In this document: positions 1-5,541 of the stretch, in pieces
Numbering within the stretch: position 1 is the first letter of the stretch
How the letters are laid out: the number at the start of each line of letters is the position of its first letter
Assembly: GCA_937863625.1 (NCBI GenBank)
Contig: CALMGO010000472.1
Coordinates: 1-8,321, forward strand
Direction of reading: 5' to 3'
DNA length: 8,321 nucleotides
Origin: an uncultured bacterium
GTDB lineage: Bacteria > Planctomycetota > DG-23 > SLPQ01
The notes under the pieces: generated by a model
Database searches by the model: none
What the model saw: only the letters and a program-made list of their open reading frames with translations
Told to the model about the DNA's origin: nothing
Translations under genes and position numbers: made by a program

Positions 1-54
1 GTCGCCATCGGGCGCGCGGCACGGGTCTACAAACTGCAGGTCGACGGTATTCAT
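1..54 (-). CDS. 5' fragment of an unidentified gene coupled to the AKR-like gene
   Basis: Only the first 18 codons lie in the window (reads MNTVDLQFVDPCRAPDGD). The ATG at 54-52 shares one base with the TGA stop of the upstream aldo/keto reductase-like gene (TGATG), a classic translational-coupling arrangement. The frame stays open to the edge and its third positions are mostly G or C, like the neighbours. No clear Shine-Dalgarno precedes the ATG, because the bases there (CTCCTC) are pyrimidine-rich, so translation would depend on ribosomes finishing the upstream gene. I do not recognise the family from so few residues. It could be spurious, but the exact stop/start overlap favours a real second gene of a leftward operon. 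Confidence 0.45.
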   Translation of the reverse strand, partial: MNTVDLQFVDPCRAPDGD

Positions 55-1211
55 CAGAGGAGTTCGTCGAGGTCGTCGTGGTCAACGGGCGGCGCCTGGA
101 CAACGGTGTCGGCGATCTGCCTGAGCGACCGGAGCCTCACGTCAGCGGGCGCGACAGGGTCGAAGTTGAAATCCGGCAATCCCCTGCGCATACATGCGGC
201 CCAGCCGTGGGCGCGGACGGATGGGTCGGGGGAATTCATGGCGGAAAGGATGAGGAAGAGCCCCTTCTGAGCAGCGGCAACCGAGGCGACTGGGCGGAGG
301 GCGTCTTCGTCATCACGGGTCCAATGGTGGTCGTGTGAAGCCGAGGCGGCCCGGGCGACGAGTTCGGCGGTGTTAAGCTCGGCGAGGATGCCTTTGACGG
401 AGCGGTCGGCCAGGGGCCAGGCGCAGGCAACGGAGGTGAGCTCGGCGGGGTCGATGTCGACGGAGGCCTGCGCGGGGTAAGGACTCTCGGCGAGGACAGT
501 CACGGGGATTTCGCGTATGCCCCACCACAGGGGGCGGGTGGCGATGAAAGCGGTTTTGACCTCGGCGGCGACGGAGATGAGTTCGTTGGCGGCGGCGCGG
601 AAGCCGTAGTTGTAGGGGGCGAAGGCGACGTCGATGCCTTCGTGCTTTACGAGAACGCGGGAGACGGCGGAGATGTTTTCACCGGAGACGGCGGCGAGGC
701 GGATGCGTCCGTCCTTTTTGAAGCGGGCAAGGACTTCGAGGCATTCGGCGAGCGTCTCGTGGAGGAAGATGCCGCCTTCATAGCTGGAGGAGGCGACGGG
801 GGAGTCGTCAGCGCCGGCGATATCCTCTTTCATGACGGAATCGAGGTCGAGAGAGCGCCCCTCACCGAGGTCGAGGACAAAGCAGTCGATGGGGCCGCCG
901 CCGAGGCGGTCGGCACGGTCGGAGAGTTCGTGTTCGAGAAACTCGGCGGCCGGGAGATGATGCGAGGCATAGGCGGCGAAGAGGCGGGGGATGCCTGCGG
1001 TGACGACGGCTTTCTTGCGTGCGCCGAGGGCTGCGAGGCATTCGCCGAGGGCGGAAGTTTCGGCGGGCTGGAGCGAGTAGAAGAAGTCGATGCCGGATTC
1101 GAAGGCAGTCTCGACGAGGCGGCGCAGTTGAAGCGTCGTCAAGTCGCGCGCGACGTCGGTGTCGAAGGCTATCTCGGAGACATCTACGTCACCTATGCGG
1201 TTATACTGCAT
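54..1211 (-). CDS. Aldo/keto reductase-fold protein lacking the catalytic tetrad
   Basis: The 385-residue protein matches the aldo/keto reductase (AKR) TIM-barrel pattern: an N-terminal YNRIGDVDVSEIAF strand, a GIDFF block (40-44), an ID.FVL strand (108-113), a helix leading to KDGRIRLAAVS (166-176), then APYNYGFR (198-205) and ATRPLWWG (224-231), where AKRs bind the cofactor. All four catalytic positions appear changed when aligned by motif: Asp to Tyr45, Tyr to Ala50, Lys to Ala72 and His to Asp114. Ordinary AKR chemistry is therefore unlikely; a binding, regulatory or altered enzymatic role is possible. At 385 residues it is longer than the usual 310-340, with an inserted acidic stretch around 115-145 and an acidic tail (DHDDLDELL). 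The ATG at 1211 is chosen because AGGAG (1222-1218) sits 6 bases upstream and the N-terminus aligns with the family. The stop overlaps the next leftward gene. The fold call is strong; the function is unknown. Confidence 0.85.
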   Translation of the reverse strand: MQYNRIGDVDVSEIAFDTDVARDLTTLQLRRLVETAFESGIDFFYSLQPAETSALGECLAALGARKKAVVTAGIPRLFAAYASHHLPAAEFLEHELSDRADRLGGGPIDCFVLDLGEGRSLDLDSVMKEDIAGADDSPVASSSYEGGIFLHETLAECLEVLARFKKDGRIRLAAVSGENISAVSRVLVKHEGIDVAFAPYNYGFRAAANELISVAAEVKTAFIATRPLWWGIREIPVTVLAESPYPAQASVDIDPAELTSVACAWPLADRSVKGILAELNTAELVARAASASHDHHWTRDDEDALRPVASVAAAQKGLFLILSAMNSPDPSVRAHGWAACMRRGLPDFNFDPVAPADVRLRSLRQIADTVVQAPPVDHDDLDELL

Positions 1212-1277
1212 TGGTATCTCCTGTCAGATCGCTGAGGCCGCTAAGTTTTTGCGTAGTTTCACTGGCAAAACGCGCAC

Positions 1278-1293
1278 GCGCCGTGCACGGCGC
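1278..1293. promoter_or_regulatory. Perfect 16-base palindrome, possible operator or leader hairpin
   Basis: GCGCCGTGCACGGCGC equals its own reverse complement over all 16 bases. It lies 67 bases upstream of the AKR-like start. If the promoter at 1312-1340 is used (start near 1305), the palindrome falls at about +12 to +27, a place where a dimeric repressor could block transcription; it could also fold weakly in the leader RNA. The palindrome itself is seen directly; the operator role is inference, and in GC-rich DNA some such palindromes arise by chance. Confidence 0.35.
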
Positions 1294-1311
1294 AGGTCGT
1301 TTACAACAAGG

Positions 1312-1340
1312 AATATATCAGAGAAGGGCGCGCCCCGCAA
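1312..1340 (-). promoter_or_regulatory. Candidate sigma-70 promoter for the AKR-like gene
   Basis: On the minus strand, TTGCGG (1340-1335) is followed by exactly 17 bases and then TATATT (1317-1312). TATATT is a five-of-six match to the -10 consensus and carries an extended TG one base further upstream (TGATATATT, 1320-1312). Transcription would start near 1305 and give a leader of about 94 bases containing the 16-base palindrome. The -35 matches only at TTG. Confidence 0.42.
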
Positions 1341-1380
1341 GCCCCTGTGACAGCAAGGTGGCCTCCGTGGACGATTTACG

Positions 1381-1386
1381 TATAAT
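1381..1386 (+). promoter_or_regulatory. Isolated consensus -10 box (TATAAT)
   Basis: A perfect TATAAT faces the glcD operon, but no good -35 lies 16-18 bases upstream and there is no TG extension. If used, the transcript would start near 1393 and its leader of about 230 bases would contain the whole nested inverted repeat before reaching the glcD start at 1625. It may be the operon promoter, the promoter of a short structured RNA, or chance. Confidence 0.3.
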
Positions 1387-1404
1387 ACGGGCGGGAAGAC
1401 GGCC

Positions 1405-1578
1405 TGCTGAAAAGACCGGCAACTATTGTCAGAAAGTTAGAACGCTGAGGGAGCGTGAATTGGTGACAGACACTTCCGGGAGAGTTCGAGACAGGGGGAC
1501 AGTATAAATACTGTCCCCGAGGTATTAGTGTCGGTCACCAATTTCACTCAATTGGCGGTCCAAACAGTCTTTTCAGCA
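1405..1578. repeat. Outer limits of a nested inverted-repeat element
   Basis: TGCTGAAAAGAC at 1405-1416 is matched by its exact reverse complement at 1567-1578 (12 of 12), enclosing the stronger palindromic core at 1455-1547. The left half also contains a small hairpin, ACGCT-GAGGG-AGCGT (1442-1456). The three sets of arms are roughly but not exactly concentric, so the two sides have suffered insertions or deletions of about 30 bases. TGCTGAAAA-type sequence is common at the ends of bacterial insertion elements (recollection, not a search). Whether these arms and the core belong to one element of about 174 bases is inference. Confidence 0.5.
1455..1547. repeat. REP/MITE-like long palindrome (93 bases)
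   Basis: The left arm (1455-1474) and right arm (1527-1547) are reverse complements apart from one extra base and one mismatch. Each contains a GGTGAC half-site that can fold by itself (GGTG-ACAGA-CACT on the left). At the centre, GGGGACAGTAT (1495-1505) and ATACTGTCCCC (1508-1518) form a perfect 11-base-pair stem closed by AA. The GGTGACAGACAC and GGGGACAG words resemble repeats I associate with single-strand Y1 (IS200-like, REP-associated) transposases in environmental bacterial genomes. No transposase is encoded here, so this would be a non-autonomous copy. It could also act as a two-way transcription stop or RNA structure, although no T-run follows the stem. Confidence 0.75.
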
Positions 1579-1624
1579 AGGTCTGCGGGAATGTCAATTA
1601 CGGCAGAAGGCGGGGCATACAAAC

Positions 1625-3010
1625 GTGAAAAGGCTATCGGCTGGGGCGGCGGCGCGGTTAAAGGGTATTTTTGGCGAGAGGATGTCGGTCGAAGAGGAGG
1701 AGACGCTTCTCGCGTCTTATGACGCGACGAAGAAGACCGGGATGCCTGCGGCGGTGGTGTGGCCGGAATCGACTGAGGAAACGGCGGCGCTGGTGAAACT
1801 GGCCAACGAGGAGGGATTTGCAGTCGTGGCGCGGGGGGCGGCGTCGGGACTTACGGGAGGGTCGGTGCCGGCGGACGGGTCGGTGGTGGCGGATTTCGCG
1901 AGGATGGACAAGATACTCGAGATAGACAGGCGAAACCTGACGGCGCTCGTGGAGCCGGGGGTGGTGGTCGGGGAACTGCAGAGGCAGGTAGAGAAGGTGG
2001 GGCTTTTCTATCCGCCGGACCCGGCATCAAATGAGTTTTCGACTGTCGGGGGAAATATCGCCGAATGCGCGGGCGGCCTCAGGGGACTCAAGTACGGAGT
2101 GACGCGGGACTATGTGCTGCAACTTGAGGTGGTAACGGGGGGGGGGGAGATAATTCATACCGGTTCCAACACGATAAAGAGCGTGACGGGATACGACCTG
2201 ACGAGGCTACTGGTGGGGAGCGAAGGGACGCTGGCGATTATAACGAAGGCGCGGCTCAAACTCATACCGCTGCCGGAGGGAATCGCGACGGCGGTGGCGT
2301 ATTTCCGGACGCCGCACGAGGCGGGCGAGGCGGTCTCGAAGATGATAGAAGAGAGGCTGCTGCCGAGGGCGCTGGAGTTTGTGGACGGGGTGACGATGGG
2401 GATAGTCGCAAAATCGAAGGGGTACAGATTTCCACAGGGGGCAGAGGCGCTTCTCATCATCGAAGTGGACGGAGGCAAGGAGCAGGTGGCGGCGGACATA
2501 GAGCGGGCCGTGGCGGTGGCCGAGAGGCAGGGGGCGATAGCGGTCGAGCGGGCGAAGGACAAAGCCGCGCGCGACAGGATATGGGAGATGCGCAAGCAAC
2601 TGAGCCCGAGCCTCTACGCGGCAAGCCCGGACAGGGTGAACGAAGACATCTGCGTGCCTCGCGACAGGATACCCGAGACGCTTGACGCGGTGGCGGAGAT
2701 AGGAAAGCGCTACAACCTCGTCGTGTGCAACTACGCGCACGCGGGCGACGGGAACATACACGTGAATTTTCTCGTGGACACGACCGACAGCGGCATCATG
2801 GAGAGGGCGGAGAAGGCGGTGGAGGAGGTCTTTAAGCTGACAGTGTCGATGGGCGGGACGCTGAGCGGCGAGCACGGGATAGGGCTTTCGAAGAAGAGGT
2901 TTTTCTCGCTGGAGGTGGCTCCGGTCGAGATGGCGCTCATGAAGGCGATGAAGAGGGTATTTGACCCGAACGGGGTACTTAATCCCGGGAAGATATTTCC
3001 AGATGAGTGA
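1625..3010 (+). CDS. glcD: GlcD-type FAD-linked D-2-hydroxyacid oxidase subunit
   Basis: The 461-residue protein, normal for the family, is a cytoplasmic flavoprotein of the PCMH/VAO type that oxidises a D-2-hydroxyacid such as glycolate or D-lactate to the 2-oxoacid. The FAD domain shows the ARGAASGLTGG loop (69-79), PPDPAS (130-135), GGNIAECAGG (142-151), the YGVTRDYV segment (157-164) and GSEGTLAIIT (198-207). The C-terminal FAD-oxidase domain shows NEDICVPRDRIP (339-350), the HAGDGNIH metal/substrate motif (372-379), SGEHGIG (414-420) and DPNGVLNPGKIF (447-458). The GTG at 1625 is preferred: it gives the usual N-terminal helix (RLKGIFGERMSVEE) and follows a purine-rich AAGGCGGGG. An ATG at 1682 is the alternative. 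The gene overlaps glcF by 8 bases, so the two products should be made together and act as a complex. Residues 172-174 are encoded by a run of eleven G. The exact substrate cannot be read from sequence. Confidence 0.93.
   Translation: MKRLSAGAAARLKGIFGERMSVEEEETLLASYDATKKTGMPAAVVWPESTEETAALVKLANEEGFAVVARGAASGLTGGSVPADGSVVADFARMDKILEIDRRNLTALVEPGVVVGELQRQVEKVGLFYPPDPASNEFSTVGGNIAECAGGLRGLKYGVTRDYVLQLEVVTGGGEIIHTGSNTIKSVTGYDLTRLLVGSEGTLAIITKARLKLIPLPEGIATAVAYFRTPHEAGEAVSKMIEERLLPRALEFVDGVTMGIVAKSKGYRFPQGAEALLIIEVDGGKEQVAADIERAVAVAERQGAIAVERAKDKAARDRIWEMRKQLSPSLYAASPDRVNEDICVPRDRIPETLDAVAEIGKRYNLVVCNYAHAGDGNIHVNFLVDTTDSGIMERAEKAVEEVFKLTVSMGGTLSGEHGIGLSKKRFFSLEVAPVEMALMKAMKRVFDPNGVLNPGKIFPDE
2137..2147 (+). 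repeat. Run of eleven G inside glcD
   Basis: Eleven consecutive G encode the end of Thr171, three GGG glycines and the first base of Glu175, in the conserved TGGGE turn of the FAD domain. The frame is intact as written. Tracts of this length are prone to replication or transcription slippage and to sequencing error; one base more or less would truncate glcD. Confidence 0.9.
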
Positions 3011-4271
3011 GACAACGGCAATCACGGTCGAGAAGGAAATCGCGAAGTGCTCCAAGTGCGGCAAGTGCCGGAGCGTCTGTCCTGTATTTATCGAGACGCG
3101 TTCGGAGGGAATGGTCGCAAGGGGGCGCATCAGCCTGGCGGAGGCGCTGCTGTCGGGGGAGATGCGCGACACGGCGAAGATGCGGCGTTACCTGTGGGGA
3201 TGCCTCAAGTGCCTGCGGTGCGTGGACGCGTGTCCGTCGGGGGTGCGGTTTGACAAGATAATCTCAGAGGCGAGGCGCAGGGTTGGTTCGCGGGTGGGGA
3301 TGCCGTGGTTTGCGCGGACGGCGATGCGTCTGATGCTGCCGAGGCGGTGGCTTTTTGACATTGCCGTTAAGTCGGCGGCGCTGTGGGAGAAGATACTGCC
3401 GCTTCACAGGGAAGGCAGGATACGGCATCTGCCGATGCTCTTCGGCGACCACAGGAGCATGCCGGAACTGGCGAAGAAAAGTGTTCTGAAATCTTTCGCA
3501 GATTACTACGGGGACGAAAACGCCAAGAGGAAAGTGGCGCTCTTTGTCGGGTGCCTGGGCAACTACGCGTATCCGGAGGTGGTGACGGCGGAGATAGCGG
3601 TACTTAACGCGACGGGGGCGGGCGTGTATGTGCCCAAGGGGCAGGTGTGCTGCGGCGCGGCGGCGAGTTCGCTGGGAGATGAGAAACTCCTGGCGAGGCT
3701 GGAGCGGCTCAACGAGGAGGCGTTCGCCGGACTCGGGATAGAGGCGATAATAGTCGGGTGCGCGTCAGGAGGGGCGACGCTCAAGGGGGAATATCCGGCG
3801 ATTACCGGCAGGGAGAATCCGCTGGGGGCGCCGGTGGAGGACTTCAGCGAGTACGTCGCGAAACACAGCGAGAAGATAAAGGGGCGATTCGGCGGGCAGG
3901 TGTCATGGCATGACCCTTGTCATCTGAAGTTTGTGCAGAAGGTAACGGCGCCGCCGAGGGAGTTACTGGGGAAGGTGGCGGACTACAGGGAGATAGAAGG
4001 GGCGGACTACTGCTGCGGGATGGGTGGGGTATTCAGCGCGTTTTTCCCGGACATATCGGCACAGATAGGCACGCGCAAGACGGACGCGATAAGAGCGGGC
4101 GGCGCGGAGGTGATGGCGACGGGCTGCTCGGGGTGCATACTGCAGCTTCGCGACAGGCTGGCGGCGGCGGGCGCGGACGTGAAGGTGATGCACGTTGCGG
4201 AAGTGCTGGCGGAGGCATTAGAAGAGGACAGTGGCAAAGACAAGCCGGGAGGGGAGGAGAGTATTGCGTAA
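3003..4271 (+). CDS. glcF: GlcF-type iron-sulfur subunit with two CCG domains
   Basis: The 422-residue electron-transfer partner of GlcD has two N-terminal 4Fe-4S motifs: C16-C19-C22-C26P (CSKCGKCRSVCP) and C67-C70-C73-C77P (CLKCLRCVDACP). Two CCG cysteine-rich domains follow. The first has C184, C216-C217 and C253, its final CxxC reduced to CASG. The second is complete (C306, C337-C338, C375-C378, reading GCSGC) and could bind an unusual cluster as in heterodisulfide-reductase-type proteins. There are no membrane segments, so it probably docks to the membrane or a quinone-linked acceptor. The ATG at 3003 is chosen because the motif-bearing N-terminus begins just after it and it overlaps the glcD stop as ATGAGTGA. 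The frame extends back to a TTG at 2961, but that adds 14 residues encoded over the conserved glcD tail. LutA-like or heterodisulfide-reductase-like roles are alternatives, but the pairing with glcD favours GlcF. Confidence 0.9.
   Translation: MSETTAITVEKEIAKCSKCGKCRSVCPVFIETRSEGMVARGRISLAEALLSGEMRDTAKMRRYLWGCLKCLRCVDACPSGVRFDKIISEARRRVGSRVGMPWFARTAMRLMLPRRWLFDIAVKSAALWEKILPLHREGRIRHLPMLFGDHRSMPELAKKSVLKSFADYYGDENAKRKVALFVGCLGNYAYPEVVTAEIAVLNATGAGVYVPKGQVCCGAAASSLGDEKLLARLERLNEEAFAGLGIEAIIVGCASGGATLKGEYPAITGRENPLGAPVEDFSEYVAKHSEKIKGRFGGQVSWHDPCHLKFVQKVTAPPRELLGKVADYREIEGADYCCGMGGVFSAFFPDISAQIGTRKTDAIRAGGAEVMATGCSGCILQLRDRLAAAGADVKVMHVAEVLAEALEEDSGKDKPGGEESIA
4248..4259 (+). promoter_or_regulatory. 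Ribosome binding site that decides the symporter start
   Basis: The purine run GGAGGGGAGGAG ends 4 bases before the TTG at 4264 and is the strongest Shine-Dalgarno-like stretch at this junction. It supports TTG over the in-frame GTG at 4231. Using TTG also gives an 8-base overlap with the glcF stop (TTGCGTAA), the same size as the glcD/glcF overlap. Confidence 0.6.
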
Positions 4272-5541
4272 GAGCGGAAGGCTATCGATTGCCATAGTGA
4301 TTGGCATAGTGCTGGGGATGGCGGCGGGGCTCGTGGTTCACCATATGGTAACCGTGTCGCTTGACGAGAAGGCGGCGGCGAAGCTGGCGACAGTGGTGGA
4401 CGCGGTGGCGGGCGGGATAGGCGGGACGTTTCTGCTGCTACTCAAGATGATAATCGTGCCGCTGGTGTTTTCGAGCCTTGTAGTGGGCATGGTCTCGGCA
4501 GGGGATATCAGAAAGAGCGGCAAACTCGGCGGCAAGACGCTCATCTACTACATGGTGACGACTGGGATAAGCGTTTTGATCGGGATGGTGCTCGTGAACC
4601 TGATACAACCGGGGAAAGGGCTGGCGCTTTCGAGCGAGAAGGCGCCGGACATCGTCACCGGCCAAGGGGACGTGCTTTACGTCTTTAAGACGATGATACC
4701 GGCCAACCCGATAGAGGCACTGGCGACGGGGAAGATACTGAGCATTATCTTCGTGGCGCTATTTTTCGGGGCGGTGCTGACGACGATAGGAAAAAAGGGG
4801 CGGCCGCTGGTGGAGTTTTTTGACAGTCTCAACGCGGTGATGCTCAAGGCGACGGGTTGGATAATGTATACGGCGCCGCTGGGTGTGCTGGGGCTGACGA
4901 TGGGTCTTTTCGCGAAGTCGGGATTTGACGTGGTGGGGCCGGTGGTGAAGTATTTTTCGACGGTGACGGCAGGTCTGGCGATTCACGCGATAATCATACT
5001 GCCGCTGATGCTTTTGATATTTGCGCGGGTCAATCCGTGGAAATTCGGCGCAGGGATGATGCCGAGCCTTTTGACGGCGTTCAGCACGTCGAGTTCGTCG
5101 GCGACGCTGCCGCTCACGATGGAGTGCGCGGAGGACAACAACGGGATATCGAACCGGGTGGCGTCGTTTGTGCTGCCGCTCGGCGCGACGATAAACATGG
5201 ATGGGACGGCGCTCTATGAAGCGGTTGCGGCGATGACGATAGCGCAGGCATACGGGATGCAGATGGGACTCGGGGCGCAGGTGACGATATTTCTGACGGC
5301 GACACTGGCGGCGGTAGGGGCGGCGGGGATACCGTCGGCGGGACTCGTGACGATGGGGATAGTGCTGAAGGCGGTCGGGCTGCCGCTTGACGGGATTGTG
5401 ATAATACTCGCGGTCGACAGGCTGCTCGACATGATGCGAACGACGGTAAACGTGTGGGGCGACTCGGTAGGGGCGGGGATAATCGAGGCGTGGGAAGGCG
5501 GGGGAAGTCCGAGCGCGGCGGTGGAGAGGACTACTTTTTAA
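4264..5541 (+). CDS. Glutamate/aspartate-type dicarboxylate:cation symporter (DAACS family)
   Basis: This 425-residue inner-membrane carrier of the GltP/GltPh family takes up acidic substrates with sodium or protons. After a short basic N-terminus (MRKSGR) the first membrane helix begins (SIAIVIGIVLGMAAGLVV). Hallmarks are the serine-rich HP1 tip (STSSSS, 274-279), the NMDGT cation motif (311-315), the HP2 loop GAAGIPSAG (352-360), and the last helix LLDMMRTTVNVWGD (387-400). In that helix D389, R392, T393, N396 and D400 line up with D394, R397, T398, N401 and D405 of GltPh, the amino-group, side-chain carboxylate and sodium ligands. The intact arginine and aspartate point to glutamate or aspartate, or a closely similar acidic substrate. 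The TTG at 4264 is chosen on ribosome site and overlap; a GTG at 4231 would add 11 residues (AKTSREGRRV and a leucine in place of the start Met). It is co-transcribed with glcD-glcF. Its tail overlaps the opposite-strand alkylation-repair gene by 11 bases. Confidence 0.92.
   Translation: MRKSGRLSIAIVIGIVLGMAAGLVVHHMVTVSLDEKAAAKLATVVDAVAGGIGGTFLLLLKMIIVPLVFSSLVVGMVSAGDIRKSGKLGGKTLIYYMVTTGISVLIGMVLVNLIQPGKGLALSSEKAPDIVTGQGDVLYVFKTMIPANPIEALATGKILSIIFVALFFGAVLTTIGKKGRPLVEFFDSLNAVMLKATGWIMYTAPLGVLGLTMGLFAKSGFDVVGPVVKYFSTVTAGLAIHAIIILPLMLLIFARVNPWKFGAGMMPSLLTAFSTSSSSATLPLTMECAEDNNGISNRVASFVLPLGATINMDGTALYEAVAAMTIAQAYGMQMGLGAQVTIFLTATLAAVGAAGIPSAGLVTMGIVLKAVGLPLDGIVIILAVDRLLDMMRTTVNVWGDSVGAGIIEAWEGGGSPSAAVERTTF

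Larger units (their letters stand above)
1212..1624. other. Intergenic region between divergent operons
   Basis: This 413-base stretch carries no convincing gene. From left to right it holds the ribosome site of the leftward gene (1218-1222), a perfect palindrome (1278-1293), a leftward promoter candidate (1312-1340), an isolated TATAAT (1381-1386), the nested inverted-repeat element (1405-1578), and the short leader of glcD (1579-1624) with an AAGGCGGGG-like ribosome site. The part from about 1375 to 1625 looks visibly more AT-rich than the flanking genes, which fits an inserted repeat rather than decayed coding sequence. Confidence 0.7.

Noticed and set aside
642..1235. 197-codon rightward open frame opposite the AKR-like gene
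   Set aside because: It is antisense to a gene with clear family motifs, has a low-complexity Gly/Asp/Glu/Ala composition, and arises because the real gene uses few codons whose complements are stops.
1019..1507. 162-codon rightward frame running from the AKR-like gene into the intergenic repeat
   Set aside because: Arg-rich, antisense in its first part, and it ends within the inverted-repeat element; no supporting ribosome site or motif.
2961..3002. TTG 2961 as start of the iron-sulfur subunit
   Set aside because: It overlaps the conserved C-terminus of glcD by 50 bases; ATG 3003 gives a compact overlap and a family-like N-terminus.
2207..3172. 321-codon leftward open frame across glcD and the start of glcF
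   Set aside because: Arg/His/Leu-rich antisense shadow with no domain motif, and it spans two real genes.
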